64,000 nt of DNA from Olivibacter sp036959255 (GCF_036959255.1 NZ_JAWMTI010000003.1:310001-374000); one strand, 5' to 3'; counted from the first letter of the stretch, positions 44,491-54,366 are shown. Notes: generated from the sequence alone by a model not told the origin. A program made the numbers and translations.

Positions 44491-45675
44491 ATGGCACATT
44501 CTCACACCATGTTAAACTCCATGTTGGATAATGATTTCTACAAATTCACCATGCAGCATGCAGTATTCAAATTGTTCCCTAAAGCCAAAGCAAAATACGA
44601 GTTCATTAATCGCGGTAAACATCATTTTCCGCCCGGTTTTGCAGACGAGCTTAGGATCTCTATTAACAGTATGGCAAGTTTACACCTAACACGTGAGGAA
44701 AAAAAATACCTGAAAGATACCTGTCCATATCTCGATCCAACTTATCTCGATTTTTTACAAGGCTATCGCTATGATCCTGATGAAATATTAATTTCTCAAG
44801 AAGACACTAATTTATCTGTTAAAATTACCGGCTATTGGTATCGAACTATCCTATGGGAAGTCCCTATCATGTCTCTAATATCCGAACTTTATTACAAGCT
44901 CCATCATCTTCAAGGAGATAGCGATGAACAAATTATTAAAAGAGCAAAAAGTAAAATCGAACAATATAAAAAATTAGGGGTAACTATTGCCGAGTTCGGC
45001 ACCCGTAGACGGCACGCTTACCACACCCATCGTTTAGTTGTACAGACATTGAAACAGTTCGGTGATATGTCCTTTATCGGAACTAGTAATGTACATATGG
45101 CGATGCTTAACCAGACCAAACCCATCGGTACACATGCACATGAATGGTTTATGTTCCATGCCGCTAAATACGGATTCAAGATGGCAAATCGATTAGGTCT
45201 GGAACATTGGGTAAATGTTTACAGAGGCGATTTGGGAATAGCATTATCAGATACCTATACCACAGATGTCTTTTTTTCTCAATTTGATAAAATGTTCACC
45301 AAACTTTTCGACGGGGTAAGGCATGATAGCGGTGATCCTCTTGATTTTGCCGACAAAACCATCGCGCATTATAAAAGTAAGGGAATCGACCCCTTGTCTA
45401 AAACCATCATCTTTTCAGATGGACTAAACTATGAAAAAGTTGAACGGATCGCCAAGCATTGTCAAGGAAAAATCGGTATTTCCTTTGGTATAGGTACCAA
45501 TTTCACAAATGATGTAAATCTAGAGCCTATGAATATTGTTATAAAAATGATTGAGGCCTATCCCGAAGAAGCGTACTGGACACCTGTAGTAAAACTTTCC
45601 GATGTAAAGGGTAAATATACCGGAGACCCGGCAATGATTAAATTAAGTAAAACTATTCTTGGTATCAATGATTAA
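44491..45675 (+). CDS. pncB: Nicotinate phosphoribosyltransferase
   Basis: Makes nicotinate mononucleotide from nicotinate and PRPP in the Preiss-Handler NAD salvage route. The 394 residues fit the PncB family: MLNSMLDNDFYKFTMQHAVF near the start (about 7-26), FGTRRRHAYHTH (about 170-181) with the autophosphorylation-loop histidine region, SGDPLDFADKT, and FGIGTNFTND (about 330-339) for phosphate binding. Twenty-three bases before the methyltransferase gene. Confidence 0.96.
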   Translation: MAHSHTMLNSMLDNDFYKFTMQHAVFKLFPKAKAKYEFINRGKHHFPPGFADELRISINSMASLHLTREEKKYLKDTCPYLDPTYLDFLQGYRYDPDEILISQEDTNLSVKITGYWYRTILWEVPIMSLISELYYKLHHLQGDSDEQIIKRAKSKIEQYKKLGVTIAEFGTRRRHAYHTHRLVVQTLKQFGDMSFIGTSNVHMAMLNQTKPIGTHAHEWFMFHAAKYGFKMANRLGLEHWVNVYRGDLGIALSDTYTTDVFFSQFDKMFTKLFDGVRHDSGDPLDFADKTIAHYKSKGIDPLSKTIIFSDGLNYEKVERIAKHCQGKIGISFGIGTNFTNDVNLEPMNIVIKMIEAYPEEAYWTPVVKLSDVKGKYTGDPAMIKLSKTILGIND

Positions 45676-45698
45676 CCAAAACCCTAGCTTATATCACG

Positions 45699-46394
45699 AT
45701 GAATCCCGATGTTTACGGAGCAGCACTGCTCGATTTTTATAAGACCGGGCAAACTGAACCGCTCCTATTGCATAATAGTTATGGCGAGGATGAAGAAATG
45801 CCGATGGATCTGTTCTTTAGGGAGGAGGAAGATTTTCCGGAGTTGGAATTTATCGCGCTTTCTTTATGTGACGGCACGGTATTAGATGTGGGAGCAGGTG
45901 TCGGTAGTCATTGCCTCTACTTACAAAATAGGGGTTTCGATGTCACTGCTCTAGAAATTTCCACAATCGCTTGTGAAATCATGAAAGACCGGGGGGTCAA
46001 ACAAGTCGTGAATGAGAACATTTTCCATTATCAAAGAAAAAAATTCGACACACTGCTCTTCCTAATGAATGGCATCGGTTTAGTTGAAACGACTCATGGC
46101 TTAAAACAACTTCTTGCTCATTGTAAACGGATCTTAAAGAAAGGTGGCCAGCTATTATTTGATTCCTCTGATATTGCCTATTTATACGAAGGAAACATTC
46201 CCGCCACAGGAAGTTACTACGGAGAAGTGCGATTCCAATATGAATATAAAAATCAGCAAGGTAATCCTTTTGGATGGTTATATATCGATCAAGGCACGCT
46301 GATAAAAATTGCCCAACAAGACGGCTGGGTAGTCCAAATACTTTACGAAGATGAAAATGACCAGTACCTTGTTAGGCTATCGCTACGTGATTAG
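45699..46394 (+). CDS. Class I SAM-dependent methyltransferase
   Basis: Rossmann-fold methyltransferase of 231 residues. SAM motif I is VLDVGAGVGSHCLYL (about 66-80), followed by the acidic ribose contact in DVTALEIS (about 88-95) and the post-motif region LLFLMNGIGLVET. The N-terminal 60 residues are specific to this subgroup (ALLDFYKTGQTEPLLLHNSYGEDEEM). Target unknown. It sits 23 bases after pncB and its stop overlaps the stop of convergent mutS by 4 bases, so neither has a separate terminator between them. Confidence 0.9.
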   Translation: MNPDVYGAALLDFYKTGQTEPLLLHNSYGEDEEMPMDLFFREEEDFPELEFIALSLCDGTVLDVGAGVGSHCLYLQNRGFDVTALEISTIACEIMKDRGVKQVVNENIFHYQRKKFDTLLFLMNGIGLVETTHGLKQLLAHCKRILKKGGQLLFDSSDIAYLYEGNIPATGSYYGEVRFQYEYKNQQGNPFGWLYIDQGTLIKIAQQDGWVVQILYEDENDQYLVRLSLRD

Positions 46395-49000
46395 TTTTTT
46401 AACAAGCGCTGAATTTCATCCAATTTCATGAGCGCTTCAACCGGCGTCAATGCATTCACATCCAAATTATTAAGCATATCACGGATTTTGACTAAAATAG
46501 GATCGTCAATTGAAAACATTTGCAGCTGATAAGCTTGCTTCTGTATCTTCTTCATACTATCCTTAATATGTTCACCACCCGTACGTTCCTGTTCAAGCCG
46601 CTTGAGTATCTCATTTGCTCTTATAATCAACTTAGCGGGCATACCGGCCATCTTAGCGACGTGTATTCCGAAGCTATGTTCGCTACCACCGGGAACCAAC
46701 TTCCGAAGAAAAATAACCTTATTATTCACTTCTTTTACCGAAACATTAAAATTCTTTATACGACCAAAGGTATTAGTAAGCTCGTTAAGCTCATGGTAGT
46801 GCGTTGCAAAGAGCGTTTTGGCTTTAGCGGAAGGATGATTATGTAAATATTCAGCAATCGCCCAGGCAATCGATATCCCGTCATAAGTACTGGTTCCACG
46901 ACCAATTTCATCCAGCAAAATAAGACTGCGATCAGATAGGTTATTGAGAATGCTAGCTGTTTCGTTCATTTCAACCATGAAGGTTGATTCACCTGATGAC
47001 AGATTATCAGAAGCGCCAACCCGCGTAAAAATTTTATCGACGAGGCCTATTTCAGCGTGTTTTGCCGGAACAAAGCATCCCATTTGTGCCATTAGTACAA
47101 TCAAACCGGTTTGCCTTAATAAGGCAGATTTACCAGCCATATTGGGCCCTGTAATAATGATGACTTGTTGATTGTCGCTATCTAAGAAAACGTCATTGGT
47201 AATATATTCCTCCCCAATCGGTAGATTTTTTTCAATTACCGGGTGTCGACCACCCTTAATATCAATTAGTTTACCATCATTGACGACAGGTTTCACATAA
47301 TGATTCTTGTGCGCAACTGTTGCAAAATTCAACAATACATCTAATTGGGAAATTAAATTGGCATTCAATTGAACGGGCTTTATATAATCGAGCAGCACCG
47401 CAAGGAGTTCATTATATAAACGATTTTCTATGATTTGTATTTTATCTTCAGCACCAAGAATTTGCTCTTCATATTCCTTCAGTTCGTTGGTAATATAACG
47501 CTCGGCATTCACTAAAGTCTGTTTTCTTACCCAATCAGTAGGCACCTTGTCTTTATGTGCATTCGTTACTTCGAGGTAATAGCCAAACACATTGTTAAAG
47601 GAAATCTTTAAAGAGGGGATGCCGGTAATTTCCGATTCACGCCTTTGAATCTCGAGTAAATAATCTTTCCCTCCGAATGCAACTTTGCGTAGACGATCCA
47701 ACTCTACATCAACGCCATCAGCAATCACATTTCCTTTAATCAATAAGACCGGAGGCTCCGGCTGTAATTCACGCTCTATTCGGTCACAAATTATTTTACA
47801 GGGATTTAATTGCTCAGCGATCACATTTAACGCCGACTTATCCGCATTAGCTGTTAATTCTTTGAGCCGCCCAATTGCCTGCAAAGCGTTCTTCAATTGA
47901 ACAAGTTCTCTCGGATTTGCCTTTTGCAATCCAATTTTACTGATCAATCGTTCCAAATCACCGATTTGCTTAATTTCCAGTGATAATTCCGTACGCAAAT
48001 CAACTTGGCTCAAGAGATACTCCACTACATCCAGTCGTTCCTTAATGGGTCGTTCCTCTTTTAAAGGCATCACCATCCAGCGCTTCAATAATCGGGCTCC
48101 CATTGGGGAAGAGGTATTGTCTAGTACATCAGCAAGTGTTATAGCATTTTCATTGGTTGATCCGATCAATTCCAGATTACGAATCGTAAACCTGTCCAAC
48201 CACATATAGCGGTCTTCCTCAATTCGCGCAACATGAGAGATATGCTGTAGATTTCGATGCTGTGCTTCATTCAAATAGTGTAAGGAAACCCCTGCCGCCA
48301 CCACAGCAAGATGCATGCGATCGATACCGAAACCCTTTAACGAATTGACTTCAAAATGCTTCAGCAATGTCTCCTTCGCATAATCGCCACTATAAGGCCA
48401 TTCGTCTAATGTGTATGTATAGAATCGATCGCCAAACTGGGCAACAAAATCGCCGTAGGAGCGTTTCGGTAGGATAATTTCGCTAGGCTTAAAGCTTTGC
48501 AATAGTTTGTCAACATAGTCATTATTGCCTTGCGCAACTAAAAACTCACCCGTTGAAATGTCTAGAAAAGAAATGCCTACAGCACCCTTATCCAAAAACA
48601 AAGAGGCTAAATAATTATTTGACTTTTGCTGAATGATATTATCGTTATAAGATACACCCGGCGTTACCAATTCGGTTACCCCTCGTTTTACAATCGTTTT
48701 TACTGATTTTGGATCCTCCAATTGATCACAGATAGCCACGCGCTGCCCTGCTCTAACCAACTTAGGCAAATAAGTTTCAAGCGAATGATGGGGAAATCCC
48801 GCCAATGCGGTTTCAGAAGCACTGCCATTACCACGCTTGGTCAGAACAATGCCCAGAATTTCCGCAGCCTTTACTGCATCGGAGCCAAAAGTTTCATAAA
48901 AATCACCTACTCTAAACAGTAATAAAGCACCTGGATATTTCGCTTTAATACTATTATACTGCTGCATTAATGGAGTTTCTTTCTTCGCTGTCTTTGCCAA
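46391..49000 (-). CDS. mutS: DNA mismatch repair protein MutS
   Basis: Recognises mismatches and recruits MutL. The 869 residues contain the mismatch-wedge motif F-Y-E in FRVGDFYETFG (about 29-39), connector and clamp domains, and the ABC-type ATPase domain. Walker A is GPNMAGKSALLRQ (about 616-628) and Walker B/D-loop DEIGRGTSTYDG (about 695-706); the C-terminal helix-turn-helix is also present. All key residues are present, so this is MutS1 rather than MutS2. It ends in a 4-base overlap with the convergent methyltransferase gene. Confidence 0.98.
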   Translation of the reverse strand: MAKTAKKETPLMQQYNSIKAKYPGALLLFRVGDFYETFGSDAVKAAEILGIVLTKRGNGSASETALAGFPHHSLETYLPKLVRAGQRVAICDQLEDPKSVKTIVKRGVTELVTPGVSYNDNIIQQKSNNYLASLFLDKGAVGISFLDISTGEFLVAQGNNDYVDKLLQSFKPSEIILPKRSYGDFVAQFGDRFYTYTLDEWPYSGDYAKETLLKHFEVNSLKGFGIDRMHLAVVAAGVSLHYLNEAQHRNLQHISHVARIEEDRYMWLDRFTIRNLELIGSTNENAITLADVLDNTSSPMGARLLKRWMVMPLKEERPIKERLDVVEYLLSQVDLRTELSLEIKQIGDLERLISKIGLQKANPRELVQLKNALQAIGRLKELTANADKSALNVIAEQLNPCKIICDRIERELQPEPPVLLIKGNVIADGVDVELDRLRKVAFGGKDYLLEIQRRESEITGIPSLKISFNNVFGYYLEVTNAHKDKVPTDWVRKQTLVNAERYITNELKEYEEQILGAEDKIQIIENRLYNELLAVLLDYIKPVQLNANLISQLDVLLNFATVAHKNHYVKPVVNDGKLIDIKGGRHPVIEKNLPIGEEYITNDVFLDSDNQQVIIITGPNMAGKSALLRQTGLIVLMAQMGCFVPAKHAEIGLVDKIFTRVGASDNLSSGESTFMVEMNETASILNNLSDRSLILLDEIGRGTSTYDGISIAWAIAEYLHNHPSAKAKTLFATHYHELNELTNTFGRIKNFNVSVKEVNNKVIFLRKLVPGGSEHSFGIHVAKMAGMPAKLIIRANEILKRLEQERTGGEHIKDSMKKIQKQAYQLQMFSIDDPILVKIRDMLNNLDVNALTPVEALMKLDEIQRLLKN

Positions 49001-49090
49001 AATCTAAATGCTTTAGGGGCGTAAAAATAAATAAAATTAGGAATTAGCCATTGCGCTTCGCTTGAATATTTCGATAAGTTACCTGAATCA

Positions 49091-49429
49091 TCACGGTTCG
49101 TCGTCAGGTTCTATACCCAAAATACTATTGTAAACGGTTCGAAGTTCAGAAAAAGCATGTGTGTCATTCATCTGTTTTGCTGCAAGCATCCCTTTTTGAT
49201 ACGCTTCAACAGCCTCTTCTTTTCTTCCAAGAGCTTCGTACAATTTACCAAAATGGTAATAAGTACCCACATAATCCGGTCGCTTATCTACGAGTTCCTG
49301 AAAATAATATAATGCTTTAGTTAAATCATTCCTTTTAACATACTCACTAGCAATAGCATATAAAATAAATGGTTCATCAGGGCTCGTTTTTAAAAAGTTG
49401 AATAGTTGCTCCAAACGGTCATTACTCAT
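49091..49429 (-). CDS. Small tetratricopeptide repeat protein
   Basis: A 112-residue helical protein made of two to three TPR units: EPFILYAIASEYVKRNDLTKALYYFQELVDKRP (about 19-51, split) and YVGTYYHFGKLYEALGRKEEAVEAYQKGMLAA (about 53-84). A further helix and an acidic tail EPDDEP follow. No signal peptide. A protein-protein adaptor is likely; partner unknown. Lies between mutS and the divergent etf operon. Confidence 0.88.
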   Translation of the reverse strand: MSNDRLEQLFNFLKTSPDEPFILYAIASEYVKRNDLTKALYYFQELVDKRPDYVGTYYHFGKLYEALGRKEEAVEAYQKGMLAAKQMNDTHAFSELRTVYNSILGIEPDDEP

Positions 49430-49491
49430 AGATTCGATGGTTAAAAATTTAATTATTATGTGATTTTTCCTATCTTTAAAGCTTTAGAGGT

Positions 49492-49499
49492 CAAAGATA
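49492..49499 (-). promoter_or_regulatory. Putative -7 promoter element of the TPR gene
   Basis: Minus-strand TATCTTTG, exact consensus; leader of about 56 bases. Confidence 0.4.
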
Positions 49500-49540
49500 A
49501 AAAAGTACATTTTGTTTTCACAGTGGTGATAACTTCCTTT

Positions 49541-49548
49541 TATCTTTG
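49541..49548 (+). promoter_or_regulatory. Putative -7 promoter element of etfB-etfA
   Basis: TATCTTTG, exact consensus, 44 bases before the etfB ATG. It is the same octamer as that of the divergent TPR gene, whose element lies 41 bases away on the other strand. A TTTG at 49511-49514 is too far (26 bases) to be an ideal -33. Confidence 0.45.
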
Positions 49549-49592
49549 GTTGAAGAGGGGAATCAATTTATTACTTAATAAAGGTAGCAATT

Positions 49593-50330
49593 ATGAAATT
49601 ACTCGTGTGTATCAGTCATGTTCCGGACACTACATCAAAAATCACCTTCTCTGAAGATAGAACTTCTTTTAACAGTGCAAATATTCAATTTATCATCAAT
49701 CCCTACGATGAGATCGCGTTATCCAGAGCGATCGAATTGACAGAAGGTGGTAAAGGGAGTGTTACAGTAATAAATGTAGGAGAGTCAAACACTGAAGCTA
49801 CTATTAGAAAAGCGTTAGCCACAGGGGCAGACGATGCTGTACGTGTGAATGCCAGTCCTCGCGATGCGTGGTTCGTTGCTAAACAAATTGCAAACTACGC
49901 TCAAGACAAGCAATTTGATTTAATTTTAACAGGTCGGGAATCCATTGACTATAATGGAACGCAAGTAGCTGGTTTTTTGGGTGAATTGCTTCATATCCCT
50001 TCCATTTCCATCGCAAAAAAAATCGATATCCTTGAAAGACAGGCTACAGTAGAGCGCGAGATTGAGGGAGGTAAAGAAATTGTCTCCAGTCCTTTACCTT
50101 TAGTGATCGGTACTGCAGAAGGTGTTGCAGAACCTCGTATACCTAATATGCGAGGTATTATGTCTGCTCGCACAAAACCATTAACGGTTATAGAACCCAT
50201 TGAAGTAGAAACGTTCAGTAAAATAATACAATATGAAACACCTGCTCCGCGGGGTGCAGTTACGCTAATAGATGCGGCAGAACCCGAAAAATTAATTGAG
50301 CTATTACATACGAAAGCAAGAGTAATCTAG
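49593..50330 (+). CDS. etfB: Electron transfer flavoprotein subunit beta
   Basis: Beta subunit of the FAD/AMP-binding ETF heterodimer that takes electrons from acyl-CoA dehydrogenases. The 245 residues start MKLLVCISHVPDT and include the AMP-binding segments (NPYDEIALSRAIEL, about 36-49; LTGRESIDYNGTQVAGFLGELL, about 111-132, split) and the recognition-loop region EPRIPNMRGIMSARTKPL (about 182-199). It is 64 bases upstream of etfA in the usual order. Confidence 0.96.
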   Translation: MKLLVCISHVPDTTSKITFSEDRTSFNSANIQFIINPYDEIALSRAIELTEGGKGSVTVINVGESNTEATIRKALATGADDAVRVNASPRDAWFVAKQIANYAQDKQFDLILTGRESIDYNGTQVAGFLGELLHIPSISIAKKIDILERQATVEREIEGGKEIVSSPLPLVIGTAEGVAEPRIPNMRGIMSARTKPLTVIEPIEVETFSKIIQYETPAPRGAVTLIDAAEPEKLIELLHTKARVI

Positions 50331-50394
50331 TACGGCACTTGAAAAGCCAATATATTATGTAAAGCAGTACCTAATAATTTTAAATTAAAAAAAG

Positions 50395-51369
50395 ATGTCA
50401 GTATTAGTATTTGTAGAAAATATAGAGGGTATTTTTAAGAAATCAGCATTTGAAGTGATTTCTTATGCTAAAGCTATTGCCGATACCATCAATCAACCCT
50501 TGGTTGCGCTTTCTATTGGCGATGTAAAAGATGAAAATCTTAAAGACTTAAGCAAATATGGCACAACTAAAATATTAAGCGCTGATTCTGAAGCGCTTAA
50601 ATCCTTTACAAATCAAGCCTATGCATCCGTTATAGCGGCGGCAGCAAAACAGGAAAATTCATCCATTGTTATACTTTCCAATTCATTTAGTGGTAAAGGC
50701 TTAGCACCCCGACTGGCAGCAAAACTTTCAGCTGGTTTGGCAGATGGCGCCGTCGAGTTACCGACAATAGAAGCCCCTTTATTACGTGTAAAAAAAACTG
50801 CCTTTTCAGGTAAAGCTTTCGCGATAACAGAACTAAATTCAGCTATTAAAGTAATTGCGCTAAACGCAAACGCCTTTGAGTTACGGGAGAAACCGGTTGA
50901 AGCCGAAGTAATTAAATTCGAAAGCGAACCATCATCCGATGATTTCGATATAATTGTGAAAGAAATCGTTCGTGCAACCGATAAGGTTTCTCTACCCGAA
51001 GCAGAAATTGTGGTGTCGGGAGGTCGAGGATTAAAAGGCCCTGAAAACTGGAGTATCATAGAGGAATTAGCAGAAGCTCTAGGTGCCGCAACTGCTTGTT
51101 CCAAACCAGTATCCGATGCAGGATGGCGCCCTCACTCCGAGCATGTTGGTCAAACCGGAATTGCGGTAAGCCCAAACCTCTACATTGCCATTGGCATTTC
51201 AGGAGCTATCCAACACTTAGCAGGTATAAGCTCTTCAAAAACGATTGTGGTTATCAACAAAGATCCAGAAGCTCCATTCTTTAAAGTAGCAGACTATGGA
51301 ATCGTAGGTGATGCTTTTGACGTTGTACCGAAAATCACTGCGGCCATCAAAGCATATAAAAATAGCTGA
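50395..51369 (+). CDS. etfA: Electron transfer flavoprotein subunit alpha
   Basis: Alpha subunit carrying FAD. The 324 residues have an N-terminal nucleotide-binding-like domain and a C-terminal FAD domain. The latter has SGGRGLKGPENWSIIEELA (about 205-223), the PVSDAGWRPHSEHVGQTG segment (about 236-253) and IGISGAIQHLAGISSS plus NKDPEAPFFKVADYGIVGD, all in the expected order. With etfB it forms one transcript. No ETF dehydrogenase or acyl-CoA dehydrogenase is in the window. Confidence 0.97.
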   Translation: MSVLVFVENIEGIFKKSAFEVISYAKAIADTINQPLVALSIGDVKDENLKDLSKYGTTKILSADSEALKSFTNQAYASVIAAAAKQENSSIVILSNSFSGKGLAPRLAAKLSAGLADGAVELPTIEAPLLRVKKTAFSGKAFAITELNSAIKVIALNANAFELREKPVEAEVIKFESEPSSDDFDIIVKEIVRATDKVSLPEAEIVVSGGRGLKGPENWSIIEELAEALGAATACSKPVSDAGWRPHSEHVGQTGIAVSPNLYIAIGISGAIQHLAGISSSKTIVVINKDPEAPFFKVADYGIVGDAFDVVPKITAAIKAYKNS

Positions 51370-51528
51370 AATTTTCGGCGTTAATGATCAGAAGTATTTA
51401 TACGTATACATTTGGTTAAGCACGAAAACCGGATTTTATTATAAAGAAAAAAAATTACACCCATAAGATGCTATTATAAAAAAAATAGCGTCGCTATGAA
51501 ATGCTTTTTGCATATTTGCCTGCGAGAA

Positions 51529-52134
51529 ATGAATAAGATCAAGTTAGAAATAGTAGGATTATCTTACAGCCAGACACAATCGGGGGCTTATGCTTTGGTG
51601 TTAGGTGAAGTTAATGGCCGCAGAAGACTTCCTATCATTATTGGAGGATTTGAGGCGCAAGCAATTGCCATTGAAATCGAGAAGCTTACTCCCAGTAGGC
51701 CGCTTACACATGATTTGTTCAAAACTTTTGCTTCTACATTTGGAATTTCCATCCATGAGGTCATCATTTACAATTTGGTTGATGGAATCTTTTATGCGAA
51801 GTTAATTTGTAATAACGGAAAAAAAGATATTGAAATAGATGCTAGAACTTCCGACGCGATTGCCTTGGCTATAAGATTTGATTGCCCAATCTATACTTAT
51901 GAGTTTATTCTTGCTTCCGCAGGAATTGTTATTGAAGGCAATGATTTTGTGTTTCTGGAAAACCTGGAAACTCCAAGAGAGGAACAATCTACAGCGGGAG
52001 AAGGTTCAAAAACCGCTTACGCATCCTATACCGACGATGAATTAAAAGCAGCTCTTCAACAAGCCCTCCAAGAAGAGGCTTATGAAAAAGCAGCCAAAAT
52101 ACGTGATGAAATATCTCGGCGGAAATCATCGTAG
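51529..52134 (+). CDS. Bifunctional nuclease (BFN/DUF151) domain protein with a C-terminal UVR motif
   Basis: From the ATG at 51529 the protein has 201 residues. Residues 1-135 are the BFN/DUF151 domain (KIKLEIVGLSYSQTQSGAYALVL, LPIIIGGFEAQAIAIEIE, DARTSDAIALAIRFDCPI); plant BFN proteins have DNase and RNase activity, but bacterial function is poorly established. Residues 160-201 form a UVR/UvrB-C-like helical hairpin (YTDDELKAALQQALQEEAYEKAAKIRDEI), which mediates protein contacts. An upstream ATG at 51496 would add 11 residues but precedes the likely -7 element CATATTTG (51511-51518). Downstream neighbour is a nucleoside permease 39 bases away, a link that suggests nucleic-acid salvage. Confidence 0.88.
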   Translation: MNKIKLEIVGLSYSQTQSGAYALVLGEVNGRRRLPIIIGGFEAQAIAIEIEKLTPSRPLTHDLFKTFASTFGISIHEVIIYNLVDGIFYAKLICNNGKKDIEIDARTSDAIALAIRFDCPIYTYEFILASAGIVIEGNDFVFLENLETPREEQSTAGEGSKTAYASYTDDELKAALQQALQEEAYEKAAKIRDEISRRKSS

Positions 52135-52173
52135 TTCTTAAAGAAATGCAACATAAGCTTTGCTTTACATAAT

Positions 52174-53439
52174 ATGTCTATAAAATTTAGATTGACATTG
52201 ATGAGTTTTCTACAGTTTTTTGTGTGGGGAGCTTGGATGATTACTGTGGGTGTATATTGGTTCCAGAACAAGCAATGGTCGGGCAGTGAATTTGGAGCCA
52301 TCTTCTCTACACTGGGAATTTCATCTCTGTTTATGCCGGCATTAACCGGTATCATCGCGGATAAATGGGTTAATGCTGAATTACTATATGGTGTTTTGCA
52401 TGTTCTATTCGGTTGTACTTTTCTGTATTTACCCCATGTACAAGACCCTCAAACTTTCTTTTGGGTGATCCTATTGGCAATGTTGTTTTATATGCCTACA
52501 ATAGCCCTGTCTAACTCCATTGCATACATACTTTTGAAAAAGCACCAGTATAACATAATTCAAGATTTTCCTCCTATTCGTGTATGGGGTACCGTTGGTT
52601 TTATCGCAGCTATGTGGATAACAGATCTAAGCGGCAACAAAGCATTGGAAGGTCAGTTTTATATTGCTGCGATCGCTGCGATCGCATTGGGTATATATTC
52701 ATTCACTTTACCGTCCTGTCCTCCACCAAAATCAAAATCTGAAAATGCATCGCTTAGTGAACGACTAGGATTAAATGCTTTCAAGTTGTTTCGTAGTCCG
52801 AAGATGGCTTTGTTTTTTACGTTTTCTATGTTCTTGGGTGGCGCCTTACAACTTACCAACATGTACGGAGATGCTTTTCTGTCCGACTTCGGCAAGAATC
52901 CTGTTTATGCTGATTCCTTGGTGGTAAGACACTCCACAATCATCTTGTCTATTTCTCAAATTTCCGAAACGGTCTTTATTCTGGCAATTCCCTTTTTTTT
53001 ACGTCGTTTTGGTATTAAACAAGTGATGCTTATTAGTATGCTAGCTTGGGTTCTACGTTTTGGTTTGCTCGCTTATGCCGACCCTATTAATGGCCTTTGG
53101 ATGATTATTCTTTCTTGCATTGTTTACGGAATGGCTTTTGATTTTTTCAATATATCGGGCTCTCTCTTTGTTGAAACAAGTACCGGTGCACATATTCGCT
53201 CCTCCGCCCAAGGCTTATTTATGATGATGACCAATGGTTTTGGTGCCATCCTTGGAAGTGCAATGAGTGGCTACGTTATTGAACATTATTTCACTAGATT
53301 GAACGGACAAATGATGTGGCAAGAAATCTGGATTTGTTTTGCAGCTTATGCACTCCTTATCGCGTTTCTATTTTCGTTCCTCTTCAAACATAAACATGAT
53401 CCTTCCGCTTTGGAAGAAATGAGGGAAGTAAAAATTTAA
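52174..53439 (+). CDS. Nucleoside permease, MFS superfamily (NupG/NHS-like)
   Basis: Proton-coupled nucleoside importer with 421 residues and 12 hydrophobic segments. Near the N-terminus it has the NHS-family pattern LMSFLQFFVWGAWMITVGVYW (split; about 9-29), then FSTLGISSLFMPALTGIIADKW, and FPPIRVWGTVGFIAAMW (about 130-146) in the fourth helix region, characteristic of NupG/XapB. Start at 52174 as annotated. It probably shares a transcript with the BFN gene (39-base gap). Convergent with rlmB, with only 3 bases between stops. Confidence 0.9.
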   Translation: MSIKFRLTLMSFLQFFVWGAWMITVGVYWFQNKQWSGSEFGAIFSTLGISSLFMPALTGIIADKWVNAELLYGVLHVLFGCTFLYLPHVQDPQTFFWVILLAMLFYMPTIALSNSIAYILLKKHQYNIIQDFPPIRVWGTVGFIAAMWITDLSGNKALEGQFYIAAIAAIALGIYSFTLPSCPPPKSKSENASLSERLGLNAFKLFRSPKMALFFTFSMFLGGALQLTNMYGDAFLSDFGKNPVYADSLVVRHSTIILSISQISETVFILAIPFFLRRFGIKQVMLISMLAWVLRFGLLAYADPINGLWMIILSCIVYGMAFDFFNISGSLFVETSTGAHIRSSAQGLFMMMTNGFGAILGSAMSGYVIEHYFTRLNGQMMWQEIWICFAAYALLIAFLFSFLFKHKHDPSALEEMREVKI

Positions 53440-53442
53440 ATA

Positions 53443-54210
53443 CTACTGATTAAATCGTTGTCTGATGGCTTCGTAAATAATCACACCAGCACTTACGGAC
53501 ACATTCAATGAAGCAATATCACCCATCATCGGTATCTTTGCTAAATAATCAGCATGTCGTATGATATTATCTGATATACCGATATCCTCTGCTCCCATAA
53601 CGATTGCCGTTGGCGATTTAAAATCCGGTTTATAAATTGTTTCTTCTGTTTTTTCTGTACATGCAACGACTTGTAGGCCGCTCTCCTGTAGAAATTTCAC
53701 TACTTGGGCTAAGCTTTCGTGACGACAAACGGTTATTTTATATAGGGCCCCTGCCGACGTTTTTATTGCGTCCGGATTAATTTCTGCCGAACCTTTATTG
53801 GGAACTACAATGGCATCCACCCCTGCACAGGCAGCTGTACGCGCTATTGCCCCCAGGTTTCGAACATCAGTTATACCATCTAATATTAATATCAGTGGAA
53901 CTCTGCCCTCTTCATATATTGCAGGAATAACATCTTCAATCTTTTGATAAGTTATCGGAGAAATAACAGCGATGACACCTTGATGATTTTTCCGTGTTAT
54001 ACGATCTAACTTTTCTACCGGAACTTGCTGGTAGCTGATACTTCTATCACGCAAAACATACTTCAGTTCTTTGAATAGCTCGCCCGTCAACCCCCTTTGC
54101 ACAAACAAAGATTCTATTTCCTTTCCACTATCAATGGCCTCTATTACGGCTCTAATACCGAAAATCATTTGATTGCTTTCCCTTTTTATAGGTTTTGAAA
54201 ATTGACGCAT
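53443..54210 (-). CDS. rlmB: 23S rRNA (guanosine(2251)-2'-O)-methyltransferase RlmB
   Basis: SpoU/TrmH-family SPOUT methyltransferase, 255 residues. The N-terminal substrate domain begins around IFGIRAVIEAIDSGKEIESLFVQRG (split; 16-40). The three SPOUT knot motifs are present: LILDGITDVRNLGAIARTAACAG (about 107-129, split), IVMGAEDIGIS (about 198-208) and IPMMGDIASLNVSVSAGVIIYEA (about 221-243). RlmB is the closest subgroup by length; other SpoU methyltransferases are possible. A TATATTTG -7 box lies at 54247-54240 on the same strand. Confidence 0.9.
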   Translation of the reverse strand: MRQFSKPIKRESNQMIFGIRAVIEAIDSGKEIESLFVQRGLTGELFKELKYVLRDRSISYQQVPVEKLDRITRKNHQGVIAVISPITYQKIEDVIPAIYEEGRVPLILILDGITDVRNLGAIARTAACAGVDAIVVPNKGSAEINPDAIKTSAGALYKITVCRHESLAQVVKFLQESGLQVVACTEKTEETIYKPDFKSPTAIVMGAEDIGISDNIIRHADYLAKIPMMGDIASLNVSVSAGVIIYEAIRQRFNQ

Positions 54211-54239
54211 GCTTTCTTAAAATTAGGCGTGCAAGTTAC

Positions 54240-54247
54240 CAAATATA
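54240..54247 (-). promoter_or_regulatory. Putative -7 promoter element of rlmB
   Basis: Minus-strand TATATTTG, exact consensus, 30 bases before the rlmB ATG. Confidence 0.4.
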
Positions 54248-54366
54248 TTCTCAATATTCTTTCCTCATTTTTGCAATAATGTTTACGTTCAATATTTAAT
54301 AATGATTATTACCGGAAGTATTGACTGACACAGCAAAAAACACCACATCCCCTATTTCTATTATTG

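Noticed and set aside
52670..52690. Two close GCGATCGC octamers in the nucleoside permease gene
   Set aside because: They arise from Ala-Ile-Ala codons repeated in a membrane helix; two copies do not make a repeat family.
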